Made by a program: the position numbers and the translations under genes. DNA of 64,000 bases, from NCBI GenBank assembly GCA_024036415.1, contig JAMWET010006778.1:656501-720500 (forward strand). The letters run 5' to 3'. This stretch comes from Prochilodus magdalenae (lineage: Eukaryota; Chordata; Actinopteri; Characiformes; Prochilodontidae). Positions 37,707 through 49,130 of this stretch are shown piece after piece; positions within the stretch are counted from its first letter, which is position 1; every line of letters starts with the position of its first letter. The notes beneath the pieces are model-generated. The model had not been told where the DNA came from. It saw nothing but the letters and a program-made list of their open reading frames with translations, and did no database searches.

Positions 37707-38732
37707 ATGGCTAAGACCAAAGAGCTGTCCAAAGACACCAGAGACAAAATTGTTGACCTCCACAAGGCTGGAAAGGACTACGGGGCAATTGCCAAGCAGC
37801 TTGGTGAAAAAAGGTCAACTGTTGGAGCAATTATTAGAAAATGGAAGAGGCTAAACATGACTGTCAATCTCCCTCAGACTAGGGCTCCACGCAAGATCTC
37901 ACCTCGTGGCGTATCAGTGATCCTAAGAAAGGTGAGGAATCAGCCCAGAACTACACGGAAGGAGCTGGTCAATGACCTGAAGCGAGCTGGCACCACTGTT
38001 TCCAAGGTTACTGTGGGTACTACACTAAGACGTCATAGTTTAAAGTCATGCATGGCACGAAAGTTTCCCCTGCTTAAATCAGCACGCGTCCAGGCCCGTC
38101 TTAAGTTTGCCCATGACGATTGGGATGATCCAGAGGAGTCATGGGAGAAAGTTCTGTGGTCAGATGAGACCAAAATAGAACCTTTTGGTCCTAATTCCAC
38201 TCACCGTGTTTGGAGGACGAAGAATGAGTACCATCCTAAAAACACCATCCCTACTGTGAAGCATGGGGGTGGAAGCATCATGCTCTGGGGGTGTTTTTCT
38301 GCACATGGGACAGGACGACTGCACTGTATTAAGGAAAGGATGACCAGGGCCATGTATTGCGAGATTTTGGGGAACAACACCCTTCACTCAGTAAGAGCAT
38401 TGAAGATGGGTCATGGCTGGGTCTTCCATCATGACAATGACCCAAAGCACACAGCCAGGATAACCAAGGAGTGGCTCCGTAAGAAGCATATCAAGGTTCT
38501 GGAGTGGCCTAGCCAGTCTCCAGATCTAAACCCTATAGAAAATCTTTGGAGGGAGCTCAAACGCCGTGTTTCTCAGCAACTGCCCAGAAACCTGGCTGGT
38601 CTGGAGAAGATCTGTGTGGAGGAATGGGCCAAAATCCCTGCTGCAGTGTGTGCAAACCTGGTGAAAAAGTACGGGAAACGTTTGACCTCTGTAATTGCAA
38701 ACAAAGGCTACTGTACCAAATATCAACACTGA
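37707..38732 (+). CDS. Tc1-type DD34E transposase, intact
   Basis: A 341-residue open frame, essentially the family's usual length (about 340). It would bind its own terminal repeats in the nucleus and catalyse cut-and-paste movement into TA sites. Residues 1-50 and 60-115 form the two helix-turn-helix (PAI-RED) segments, beginning [20 protein letters not shown]. Between them, an RAPRKIS stretch replaces the usual GRPR-like hook. The catalytic triad is visible: D153 in LWSDETK, D243 in HHDNDPKH and E278 in [11 protein letters not shown]. There are 34 residues between D243 and E278, as expected. The glycine-rich [19 protein letters not shown] box lies at about 185-203. The ATG has a favourable context (A at -3, G at +4). 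No stop, frameshift or missing catalytic residue was seen. Whether it is active cannot be judged; the HH before DND (often Q-H or Q-M) is a small deviation. Confidence 0.95.
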   Translation: MAKTKELSKDTRDKIVDLHKAGKDYGAIAKQLGEKRSTVGAIIRKWKRLNMTVNLPQTRAPRKISPRGVSVILRKVRNQPRTTRKELVNDLKRAGTTVSKVTVGTTLRRHSLKSCMARKFPLLKSARVQARLKFAHDDWDDPEESWEKVLWSDETKIEPFGPNSTHRVWRTKNEYHPKNTIPTVKHGGGSIMLWGCFSAHGTGRLHCIKERMTRAMYCEILGNNTLHSVRALKMGHGWVFHHDNDPKHTARITKEWLRKKHIKVLEWPSQSPDLNPIENLWRELKRRVSQQLPRNLAGLEKICVEEWAKIPAAVCANLVKKYGKRLTSVIANKGYCTKYQH

Positions 38733-38740
38733 TTTTCACA

Positions 38741-38938
38741 GGTGTTCAAATACTTATTTGCAGCAGTAACACACAAATAAATTATTAAAAAATCATACAT
38801 AGTGATTTCCGGATTTTTCTTTTGGATTATGTCTCTCACAGTGGACATGAACCTAAGATGAAAATTTCAGACCCCTCCATGATTTCTAAGAGGGAGAACT
38901 TGCAAAGTTGCAGGGTGTTCAAATACTTTTCCTCACTG
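38741..38938 (-). repeat. Right terminal inverted repeat with two direct repeats
   Basis: The inner motif GGTGTTCAAATACTTATTTG lies at 38741-38760, nine bases after the transposase stop. The outer motif lies at 38914-38930. The outer copy lacks three bases compared with the left outer copy (AAAAGTATTTG against AAAATAAGTATTTG), a minor asymmetry. Otherwise the two ends match closely. Confidence 0.9.
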
Positions 38939-38940
38939 TA

Positions 38941-39255
38941 CATATACAGAAGTAGTCTATCAGTATGGAGTTGGGCCGGGCCATCATGTTTGCCAACAAG
39001 TCAGACTTCTCGACAAGGAGTAGAGGTTCCTAATCATGTCCTGTGATAATCCATCCCATGCAGCTTGATTATTCCCTCACAGTTCCTGCAGATTTTGCCA
39101 AAGGGGTGGAGGTGGAGTGTCACTAGGCCTTCTGAACTCACAGAGGGCATCACTGTTTGTTGAATGTCCAGTGGCAGAGTGATAAGGTCTGTCCTTGCTT
39201 ACGTCATATGCAGTACAACAATATAGTACAACCTTACGCTTAGTATGATTCCTGC
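38941..39255 (-). mobile_element. Family A relic (copy 4) split by the young Tc1 element
   Basis: CATATACAGAAGTAGTCTAT continues the sequence that in copy 2 follows GAGCTA (CACATACAGTAGTACTGTC). The left remainder, ...GATATGAGC, directly precedes the insertion at 37341-37360. Matching words follow in copy-2 order: TTGCCAACA, GAGGTTCCTAATCATGTCCTG, CATGCAGCTTGATTATTC and GCAGATTTTG. After 39120 only the 3'-terminal part resembles the family, ending in decay around 39255. Few coding motifs survive. Confidence 0.8.
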
Positions 39256-39339
39256 ACTGCGCGCTGGGAACCACTGGTTAGGTCACATAATCAACAAGTC
39301 TCCACAGTGATTATGAGTGGTTATGGCAATGTGTAAGAA

Positions 39340-40420
39340 TGTCCTGCAGGTTCCTCAAAGACCTTTACTTGTTTCCTATAGGCATGGTGACCCGTCACTC
39401 CACCCTCATGCTAAGCCTTGATATTTGTAATGACATCTGTGGGAACTACTCAACGTCAGAACAAAGCTACAAGAAGCCAATCAATGGCTTTGTTATGTTA
39501 ATCTCAAATAGCAATGAGAGTTGGCCTTTATTCATCATGCTGTGAAATATCATCTGGTTTTCAGCAACCCTAAGTAACAAGCCACTGCTAAAATCTGAAG
39601 TAGAAGTAAAGGACCAAGAGAAAAAAAGATGTAATATTTTGAAGCAATTATCCAAATAGCACCAGAAAGAACATAATGTCTTTGTTGCACAGGAACGGCA
39701 CAGTAGCGACAGCATCTCACCTATCATTTCGCAGCATTTTACCCGCAACGCTCTGATCACCAGAACAAACAAACAGGAACACATGGAGATAAAGCCGGCC
39801 AGCCCGAGCACAATGTGGTCTTGTTTGTTTTTCCCGGCCCATGTTTGTCTTCTCCGTAGCCTCATGTTGATCTTTTGTTTATGCCAAAGTATGCCTCAAA
39901 TCACAGTGTTGGTGCTAGTTTTCCTCAATGTCATGATGAAGTGTACACATTTTACTCATATTCCGCTCGGCAAATTCACAGTGATGGAAATGAGCTGTCG
40001 ATGTGCAATAAGTGGCATATGATATGCTTATTTTCTTGGAATTAGCCATGATTGATTGAGCAGCAATGGAAATATAAATAATCACAAGTGTCAACATTAA
40101 AGCTTATAAAATGCCTTGCATTAAGACTGGGGACCTGGGAATGGAGACTGTACTTATTTAGTTAAGGCTTATTCAATGATTTGGTAATTCCAAACTATCT
40201 AAAGGTCATAATTGTGATTTACATTCGAGGCAATAATGTGAGTAAAATGCCCAGAAAACCAGTCTTCTTAATGAAGCAGCCTTTAGCGAGGAAATATGAC
40301 TTAAGCAATCTGGCATTAGAGAGCATAATTTCCTTGCAGAGCGAAGCCATTAGAATCAAGACGTCAATGTCAGCCTGGCGCTCCAGAAGGAAATGCTAGA
40401 AATACTGCGCAGCATGCATT
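39340..40420. other. Candidate conserved noncoding block
   Basis: From about 39640 to 40420 the sequence is complex and repeat-free; 40140-40400 is particularly evocative of vertebrate ultraconserved texture (CTAAAGGTCATAATTGTGAT region). A 132-codon minus-strand frame at 39467-39865 has no domain pattern. Enhancer function is inference. Confidence 0.42.
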
Positions 40421-41170
40421 CTTAAGTTTTTCTGGCAGTGACTCGTGTTTGCCTTGAAGAGCCCCTGGTGCTGTTGAAACTGCAGCAGGACGCTGGACCC
40501 ACTGAAATCCTCTCCTGAATACCTGCATTCAAGTAGCAAGCACCCGACACATGGCATCGCAGGCGGCCATGGCCAGTCATCTGACTGCCGGATCTGCGAG
40601 AGACAGCTGCTGTCTTGTGTGGTCTCCTAAGGAAGATGGCATCCACATTTAGCTGGGCCCGTCCAAACCACCAGGATACTAAAACTGAAGAAACTGTTGG
40701 CACGCTTAGGCCAACTCTCACGCCAATCAGATACCCTCTTGTTTTCGGTGGCAGCGAACCAGGGCATCGTGTGATAATCTTCGGGTTTAATGACGAGGAC
40801 GTGTTGAAATTGTATGGGTATGTAATCAGATCACGGCCCCAAATTTAATCACAGGCCCTGTGAAGGAAATTCTAAATATTTACCTAGCGTGTGCAGGACC
40901 CAATAGGGTTAAGTGGTTTTGACAATAATTTGGACCAGGGTTCTGAGGGCCTTCAGTTACGTCCATAGATGAACTATGCTTTTCCGTACCTGCTTGAATT
41001 TCTTGAAATGCTGATGTTTAAATTGTACACTTCTGCTGTTTTCCTGAAAATGATTGGCTTGCGCTCAGCATGTATGCAGCTAAGAAACTAGAAGCGGATG
41101 GATGCCATTGCCAACAAGTCATACACTCTCAAAGCCTCAAGGAATAGTAAGTACTGGGACACTTTTCAAA
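40421..41170. other. Intergenic, possibly further conserved sequence
   Basis: 40430-40850 is GC-balanced and complex. It holds a 99-codon minus-strand frame with no recognisable motif. 40850-41170 is more ordinary. Confidence 0.4.
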
Positions 41171-42330
41171 GGCATGGCACCAGACTGAAAGACTGTCCAG
41201 AGATTTAATTTCTTCCATTCTCTCTCCGTACAGAGCAACTGTTGTGCAAGGAGAAAACGGCTTTCAGACATGTCTCGCAGCCATATAGATGGGTGCAAAG
41301 TTAACGTAGCACATAATTCCACCACTCCCCTCTTCTCTCCTTCCCTGCGGGTGCACGGAGAAAATAAGCATATTATCAAATTCGCCTCTCGAGCTGCATA
41401 ATTTCTTGGATGCGTGAAATGGCCGCCTCTTCTGGGATTGCTGGGCCTAATGCTGAGTGGCAGCCTCTCTGGCTTCCGTGGCAAGGCCCCAGCCGAGCCA
41501 AAGGGGTCCGACACACTCCAGACCTAGATGCCACCAAGATTTCCACCAATTAAAAGCAAAGGGGCGACCGTCTCGCCAGAATGGAGTGCAGAGCAAAGGA
41601 AAAAAAACAGAAACAGTGGCCCCGTCAAACAGGATTTCTTTTGAAACAGCCTCTTGAGGGATACCAGAGTGTGATGAAGAAGTGAGTGTGGGGGGAAATT
41701 ACAGGGCCTTGTTGCTTGGTTACTTGGCAATTTAGGAACTTCATCAACTTCCAAGAAAGAGGGAGAAGACACGAGAGGAAAATAGACGGGGAAAAAAAAG
41801 TAAAATGGAATCCTCCCAATTGCCTTGCGCGAGCTGGGCACATGGCTCCGTGGCCCGAAACACACTAGCCTTTGTGCGACACTGTAACATGTCCCTCCTA
41901 TTTCCTGTGCCGAAGCCACTGACGCGTGTCCTCGCTCTTGCTGCCTCTTCCAGGCTGCTGGAAGTACTTATTTGTCATTTCCTCTCCGGACTAAAGGGGG
42001 TCCTCCATTCTGTCCTCCTCACGCTTGAGGAAGTGAAGGGTGAAATGATGAGGGAGGTCTAAAGTAAACACATTAACTAACTTTTCAGACAAGAAGGAGA
42101 CCCTGTATAAACTGCCACCGTCCTGACTGCACATAGTCAGAATGGGTCCCTTGAGAGTAAATGCTGTCATGTAAACGAGGGGGCAATTCATTTTCCCGTA
42201 AAAACATGACGATCATTGTTCTGGAACATTCTCTGCTATGACACTGTCGTTTTTCTCCTGACTTTAGGCCAAGTTTAATTGTTTGTGGTAGTGCTGGTCG
42301 AGTCTTATGCTGCATTTACGTGCTCCCTGC
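41170..42330. other. Candidate conserved noncoding block
   Basis: Continuous complex, CpG-containing sequence. Several overlapping frames on both strands (125, 131 and 85 codons) exist because stops are rarer in GC-balanced DNA; none shows family motifs. Confidence 0.38.
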
Positions 42331-43344
42331 CTCATTGCAGAAATGCTATAAACAGCGATGGTACACAGCTAGAGGCAGCACGCAGCTGTATAAATGTTGC
42401 TGCGGTGATTGCAACAGTCTTAGTAAAATAATAGTCTTGTTGTCTCTGTATAGAGCCAGGGTGTTTTAAACACACATTAATATATGTAATGGTGCGGTTT
42501 TGTTCAGCGTAAACAGGTACTTATGAGCTATGAGCATTTAGAGCTCTGAGAAAATCTACATTTGATTTATTCCATAACTGATGGCAAAGTTCTGCTGAAA
42601 TGCTGCAACTGTAGCTAAAGTTTATTAACTTTCCATTCAGAAACATGGAATCTACAGTTTGATGTCCATCATTTTGTAAAAGTTGCATTGATTTACAGTA
42701 ACAGTATTTAACATATTGTTTAACACCCTCAGTGTACACCTTGGTAAATACTCATTAAGCATTATCAATCTAGTAAGTAGTAATAAAGTGGCTGCATATA
42801 CATTATTAAGAAATAACTAGAGTGAATTAAATATTTTCCAAAACATATTTATTAAAGATTTCTGCATCATAATCTTATGCTCAGGCATTGGCTGTATATT
42901 GCGCTGAATTTAAATTCCTATCAACTAAAAATGATTTGTTTCAGAAACTTTATGAGAATGTCACATTGCTATGTTCCATTAATGTTTTCAGTGGGAAGTT
43001 TTCTTTCGCTTCCCAGAATGTTCTTTTTTAAAGGTAGGGCAACATTCTCTAAAAGCATTTTGTGTCATCTCAGGTCTCAGTAACATCCATGCAACATAAT
43101 CGGTGGTGCTGGCGACATTCTCAAGCATCCTCTGAACGCAGTTGCAGTTGAAACGTTATATCCTAACGTTATACGCTATACATAATGTTATAACATGTAA
43201 CCTTATAGGAACATTATTTGGAGATATAAACATCTTTAAAGTGTTCCATGAACATTTGATTAAAACAGTTGCTTTTAAACTTTACTAGCCAATGTTGTAA
43301 GAATGTTTCCTGCTCACTGTGTATGACCACCAATTTGCTTTTAA
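42331..43344. other. Intergenic, no gene seen
   Basis: AT-rich; TAACGTTATA-type words cluster at 43150-43200. No transposon ends or credible frames. Confidence 0.6.
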
Positions 43345-43986
43345 TACACACATTGTCAAAAAATAGTTACACCCAGAAGGAAGTGTAGGATTGTAATGCT
43401 ATTCAGAAGGACGATGAAGGTTATTTTCACATAGTTCTTGCAGATTTTGTATTAGGGCTGGAGGTGGAGTTACAACAGGCCTTCTGGACGGATGACACAT
43501 GATAACAAACCACTCTGACCACAGCACTTCCACACACAGATTGCTTGGTCTTTTTTACCAGGAACAAAGTGGGATTCGTCACTCAAGATGACCCGCTGCC
43601 ATTCTGAGTCACTCCTTGACAGTCTGGCACGACACTACTGCAGTCTTTGCAGACTTTTTGCAGTGTTTTATCTACTGGCCTCAACAGTGTGCTATGGTAA
43701 TATCCGCACAACTTGTATGATGCCCAATACGTCAATAGGATCATCCTGCTTCCCAAAGCCCCAAGATAGGAACCCTCTTAGACTTTTCCCCTGCCCAAAT
43801 TGCTGCTGAAATGTTCTTTGCTTGCAAATGATGCTACCAACACAACATGAGGCCCACCCTTGCTTATGTCACATGCATGGCCAAGCATGAAACTTGAATT
43901 ATACACATATCTCACAATGTCAAACCTAGTTCCATTCCTGTCGGGTGATTCCTTCTGAGTGCAACTTTTTTTCAATGATGAGTTTA
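43345..43986 (-). mobile_element. Family A copy 5 with both ends
   Basis: The left end TACACACATTGTCAAAAAAT then TTACACCCAGAAGGAAG and the right end TCCTTCTGAGTGCAAC then TTTCAATGATGAGTTTA are inverted repeats bounded by TA, giving 642 bases. Minus-strand remnants around 43500-43720 correspond to the central transposase region (first catalytic block and upstream), with many stops. Both the N-terminal helix-turn-helix and the SPDLN part are lost. It is a nonautonomous internally deleted derivative or a decayed one. Confidence 0.82.
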
Positions 43987-44520
43987 AAAGCAAACTGAAC
44001 CTTTATTCCAAAGTGATGCAGATACCAAGAAAACGTGGATATAGGGACTATATAAACCATTTTTGAACATGGGGTTTGCATTGATTATGCTTATGAATGT
44101 TGTTTGTAGACAATACCTAACCTGTTAGATAGCCTCTCATTAGATTGTCTTAGAAAAGCAATAGTCTTCCTATTTCTTCATATAAGTTACATGACATGCA
44201 AAATGCCAAATTACAATTAGTTATTACTTAGCACTGTATGCATAGACAAGTTATTTAACAGCCATTCTAAAACGTAGGGGGTGTTCAAGAGCAATATAAT
44301 ATAAAACTGTTACAGAGACTTTTATTGCCTTATAGTTTTAGAAATAAGAGTGCCATATAGGAACCACTTTTTGTTAACTAAAAACCTTGAATGAATTGAA
44401 TGGTTTTTAAAAACTCCAGTTGATTAAAAGGCTGTCTAATGTTGTTATGTGGCATCAGTCCAGAGAACATTGTTTGGCAGCTTTATTTTTAGGATGTTTA
44501 CTTCATGTTGATCCCTTTGA
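43987..44520. other. Intergenic, no gene seen
   Basis: AT-rich, without recognisable content. Confidence 0.6.
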
Positions 44521-45180
44521 TATAGTAATTATCGAAATTCCCATTCCTTAATCTTTAACATATGTTGTTTAACAGGTGCAAAGCTGTCTTGCAACTGTCT
44601 GCCAATACTTCTACCACTCCAGCAAAAAAACACAAGCCCCATATTGTTTAGTCCAATCTTTGTTTTCGCAGACATAACATTGTTTGAGTTGTGAAATCCA
44701 TTGTGGTCTCGCTGAGGCCTCCTTCTCTCCACCGTCCTCATTAGGGTTGCGGAGCATGGTTTGGGATAATGAGAAAGCACAAGCAAGGGTGGCGGCCCGG
44801 GGTTTGGCGGCCACTGGCATGGTAGCTCCAGCATCCGCATCCCGGCGGCTCTTTCTGGACGATGGGCTGAGTGTAAATTCAACGTCCTTGTGTATAAGTA
44901 CACCATATTGTTTGGGAATTAAGTGCAGCATCGAGGCCTGTAATTACATGCTTACAATAACGGGTTTTCAGAGACGCTGGAAATAGCTTGGAGGGTTCCG
45001 GCCTGTGTTCCAGCCACCGGCGAACTTCATAGCAATGGGCTGTGCTGACTTTCAAATGTCAAACAGTTCTTATTTTAGAAACAAAGAGCCTTCTTTTGCT
45101 GCTTGCTGATCTGGGAGGGCAGAGGCCTATTGTTTAAGCACTTCCTGATTACATTCACATTGAGAGACACAATGTGTGAT
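44521..45180. other. Candidate conserved noncoding block
   Basis: 44640-45100 is complex, CpG-containing and repeat-free. Three overlapping frames of 100-125 codons on two strands cannot all be genes, and none has a motif. Confidence 0.37.
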
Positions 45181-45355
45181 CATTGCCACAGGAACTAGTG
45201 TGAGAGTGAATGGGCTGGTTAAATAATATTCTGCAAGGCAGCAACCAAACACTTAATAGGGGCCTTAGGGGTCCATTTTCTGATGTCTTTCTACATCCGT
45301 TAGGGAGGGAAAATGTGATTTCAATCCATTTACATATTGCACAACATTGCATAAA

Positions 45356-45745
45356 TACATCATCATCAAAAGAACAGTTGCAAAAAGTAGTTGCATCCAG
45401 AATGTATCCACAGACATAAATGAAACTTGGTTGACAGGTCTGACATTGTGAGACATGTGAATGATTTGAGTTTTGATGTTTGGCCATGCATGTAACATTA
45501 GCAAGGCCATTTCACTGTACCTAAATGACGCAACAATCATGATTGCGAACATGTAGTGAGCAGTCGTGCCCTCCATAAGTTATCTGTAGTGGCAGCACCA
45601 TTGGCAGATGGCTGCACAATCCACGACTGCATGCATGCAGACCAATACAACCACTGATCATTTGTTGGTCCTTGTAACCTTTATCTTCCTTCTCAATAGA
45701 ATTGCAATCCGCCAGGTCCTTCTGGGTGCATATACATATATATAT
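45356..45745 (+). mobile_element. Internally deleted family A element, copy 6
   Basis: The left end TACATCATCATCAAAAGAAC is followed by AGTAGTTGCATCCAGAATG. At the right, AACCTTTATCTTCCTTCTC... GTCCTTCTGGGTGCA runs into an AT-repeat at 45731. About 385 bases, with a short plus-strand remnant of the region equivalent to HPVSASTIERQLH near 45575-45635. Confidence 0.78.
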
Positions 45746-45914
45746 ATGGTTTATAAAACATACTGTTCTGCCTCACAGGTCTGAGTGTCTGAGCTGTAAT
45801 ACTCAAAAAGCCTCAAAAAGCGTTAGATTAATGAACAACATGATTTTGTTGCATTTGATGTTAAAAATCTTGTTTTGATTTCCAATGCCTGGGGCCAGTT
45901 TGGTGAAAAATAAT

Positions 45915-46355
45915 GTGTGCAATGCTAAAAACACTTAGTGGAACATATCACAACTAACTGGGTGAATTGGTAATAGGTCAGAAACTTGACTGGGTATGAA
46001 AAGAGCATCCCAGAGAAGCTGAGTTGTTCAGAAATAAAGATGGGAAGGGTTTCACCACTCTGTAATAGTCTGCCCAGGCAAACAGTCTCAGAATTCAAGA
46101 ATAATGTTTGTCAATGTAAACAAGCAAAAATCTTGTGAAATTCAGCATCTACAGTTCATAATATCCAGAGAAATCTATGTACGCAAAGGACAAGACCCAA
46201 AACCAATATTGGATGGCCTTCAGGTGGCACTGCATTAAAAACCAAACACATCTCTGTAGTGGAAATCATTGCGTGGGCTCAGGAACACTTTGGAAAATCA
46301 CTGTGAACACGGTTCATTGCTGCGTCCACAAATGCAAGTTAAAACCACAGTTTAG
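45915..46355 (+). mobile_element. Decayed Tc1/mariner copy, family E copy 2
   Basis: Shares with 30650-30840 the words CAACTAACTGGGTGAATTGG / AATTGGCAACAGGTCAG, TATGAAAAGAGCATCCCAG and TTCAGAAATAAAGATGGG. Further in it reads WHCIKNQTHLCSGNHC and HCCVHKCKLKPQ, equivalents of the N-terminal/linker part of this transposase. It stops before the catalytic blocks. Confidence 0.75.
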
Positions 46356-46399
46356 TCATGTCGTGCCTCTTACCATCTCTTCACAGTGGTAAAATAATT

Positions 46400-47160
46400 G
46401 GAAGTCCTCTCATGGCTTACTGCTTTATTTTACCACCGACAGCCAAAGCCTAAACCTTACAGATCCAGCTAAACAGACTTGCTAGGTGACAGATGGATGG
46501 ATTCCGGTATCGAGCAAGGTGATGGAAAGGGGTGAAGATGCGCTGTGGCAGTCCAGGTGTGTCGTCTGTCTGCGTTGTCATTGACTCTAGTGTTTCTAAT
46601 AGGATCCCCGGGCTCTACTTTTCCCACAGACCTAATCAGTCAGCGAGCACTCCTCTCCTCTCAGCCTAGCCGAGCGCAGCTCCAGGCCAGAGAGAGGCAG
46701 ATCCGTCCAGTCAAACGGCCTGCTGGGACCCTCCATGCCGCCCCCTTTTAACAGGCCGCCTACGGCTCTCAATGACTGGCCATATTCAAGGACACATAGC
46801 AATGCACACAGAACTACCTGCATACGCTTAACACCACTGTGTGCTCTGTTTGCCTTCATTGTGTTGTGGGATACATACAGGTTAACATAAAGAATAAAAG
46901 AATGAGAGTGAGGGAGACACACTGAGAGAGAGAGAGAGAAATCAACAAAATTGTCCTCATTCCAACAATCATATGCAGCATTACAGCCATTCTTTCCTGC
47001 TGTGAATGAGATCCGTTTCTTTCTAATGGGAGGCAAGCAGAGAGAGGCCAGAGAACCTGCTGGGCTAATCTAGCTCTGTTATTCTCTTTAATACTCCTTA
47101 TATAACACAACAACGCATGCGTCCTCGAACACTTCCTGTGCTTTGACTCAAATAATGACT
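46400..47160. other. Candidate conserved noncoding block
   Basis: Complex and repeat-poor, with a short (GA)9 at 46922-46939. A 134-codon minus-strand frame crosses the GA tract and is not convincing. Confidence 0.33.
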
Positions 47161-48819
47161 CACGCACATTATTCTCTGATGATATGAAACTTCAGAAGGA
47201 TAACAAAATTTAATATTGGAATAAAATACAACAAATGATAAACGATAAGTCATATCAAATTACATTAATTAGAAACATATGTTACAGCAAAAAACAACCT
47301 AGTCAATAGGGATGCATTGATTGCGATACTGGTATCAGGCTTGTACTGTGTTCATTTACTTGTGCTTGTACTCATTAACATTCACTTATACCAACATTAC
47401 TATACATGCTACTACCATGTGATGTAACCCTGAGTGTACAATACCACACTAATGACCAAATGACGCAGGTTGGAAATTCCCAAGTTTCTGGCCTGGGAGT
47501 GTTTTCTGACTCCATGGTGGTTGACACAAAGCCAATGGTCGCTTTAAAAATTCAGTTTGAAATTGCTTGTAGAGAAAGCTGTTTGGTGAATCACATAGTG
47601 TTGCACAGTGTTAGTCACCAAAGACCAATATTTCTAAAACCACACAGTGTATATCTGGGCATTCAGCTATAGGTCAACAAATGCAAAAGACGTCAACAAC
47701 TCAAAAAGTAAGCTCCTCGAAAGCATTCACCTTGGAAGTGCTTCCTGTTATCACAGTGATAAGGGGACTTATGTTGAGACACATGAAGTGTGGGGGTCAC
47801 AATAATGAAACATTGTTCATTTACAGCTGTAAAAAGCCCCACCCCTTGAACCCCACCCCATCCACCAACATCACCTTCCCCCATGTGAAGCCAATTTGTA
47901 ACCAAATAAATACATTAATGAAGAAACATACCAACTTATGATTAAAGTCCTATTTATTTTACAGAGCAATCTTTAAATACTACTTGAATATGACCATATG
48001 AAACATGCTCTTAGTTTTTTTTAATTAAGTCATGACCAAAACCTTTGGCTTTTAAGAGTTTTTGCCAGTGCTTGTGGTACATGGACTGACAGCCCTGATA
48101 AATCACACCTCATCACAACAACCAGTTCCTACCTGTTCCATGTCTGGCAGTAAGCATTTTTGTGTTTTTGTACATTGTGATGTCAACCTTCGCATAGTCT
48201 CCTCCCTTTCAGCTATACAAATCTATGCATGCCTAAACATCATCTTGGAGAAGTACAACAGAATTTGCAAAAAATAGGTTGATAATTGATGCATTGTAAG
48301 GGGTGTGAGGGCACCAAAAATTAAATCGCACCTTAGACTCTACATTAACATCTGAATATTTGTAACCCAGCAGTCTCTGCATCTGGCACTTCATGCAAAA
48401 TGAATGAATTTGAAGATAGATTTGGTGAGCAGGTTTGCCTCTATGAGCATTTAGATAAGAGCTCTATCTTATCATTTCACAGGGAAACTGCAAAAACTGA
48501 AAGAGCTGAGTAAAAATGCTGCTACCTAAAACATGTACGATTAACACTCTACTGGGAAACTCCTTACTATGACTTCAATCCAAAGATAATTCATTCGAAT
48601 GTTGGCAAGCCGCTATCATCCATATGCAAACCCACACCCATGGATTCAAGATAACAAACAAAGTTAGCTTATGCACATCAGCTAGATTAATTCTGCTGGA
48701 ATTTAACGATTTTAACTATTAAGGTACAACGTGCTGATTTACACAAACCACAACTTTGCTGCGATATCAGATTCTGTTGGTTTAGATGCATCACTACTAG
48801 CCATGTTGGCTAAAACAGA
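47161..48819. other. Intergenic, no gene seen
   Basis: AT-rich for the most part. Paired C-runs at 47837-47859 form a minus-strand G-quadruplex candidate. Nothing else recognised. Confidence 0.55.
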
Positions 48820-49130
48820 GTCATACAGTACTGTGTAATGTCACATCAACCTTTGTTTTTATAAAAATGGCTTATTCATTTTTATCAGAAAACATTGGCC
48901 TTTGTTACAGCTTCCATTTTGTTTCAGGAGACTTGCTCTGAGGCTTTTATAGAAACATCCAAGAATATTTTTTCATAATTTCACTCTGGTCCACCAGGGC
49001 ATTTTCTAATTCTTCCAATCTATAGTGTTGAATTGTCCTCTCACTTTCTTGTGCAAGTAAATTGTCTAATTACCTCAGAAATATCCCTTGAAATATGAAT
49101 AAATTGCAGTTTGGAAATTTAGTGTTTTAC
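48820..49130 (-). mobile_element. Family C Tc1 remnant, copy 2
   Basis: Begins CAGTACTGTGTAATGTCAC and ends GCAGTTTGGAAATTTAGTG. On the minus strand, about 48900-48935 reads NKMEAVTKANVF-stop, resembling the transposase C-terminal MEAVIKAKG segment. Very similar to 49680-49990. Confidence 0.65.

Larger units (their letters stand above)
37361..38940 (+). mobile_element. Apparently intact Tc1-type transposon (Passport-like)
   Basis: A 1.58-kb element counted with both flanking TA dinucleotides, the hallmark target duplication of Tc1/mariner. It starts TACAGTGAGGAAAATAAGTA and ends ATACTTTTCCTCACTGTA. The inverted repeats are about 190-200 bases and highly similar, with outer and inner copies of the AAGTATTTGAACACC motif at each end, the IR/DR architecture of Sleeping Beauty and relatives. 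A full-length transposase frame lies between them. The similarity of the ends and the open frame imply recent insertion. The closest subfamily name is inference. Confidence 0.95.

Noticed and set aside
37707..38732. Host-domesticated transposase gene
   Set aside because: The frame sits between intact inverted repeats and TA duplications, so a mobile element is the simpler explanation.
39467..39865. 132-codon minus-strand reading frame
   Set aside because: Cysteine/leucine-rich by chance, with no motif and no supporting splice or start context.
41524..41919. 131-codon minus-strand frame and overlapping frames in other phases
   Set aside because: Several incompatible frames overlap, which points to low stop density and not to coding.
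46632..47036. 134-codon minus-strand reading frame
   Set aside because: Crosses a GA microsatellite; no recognisable protein pattern.
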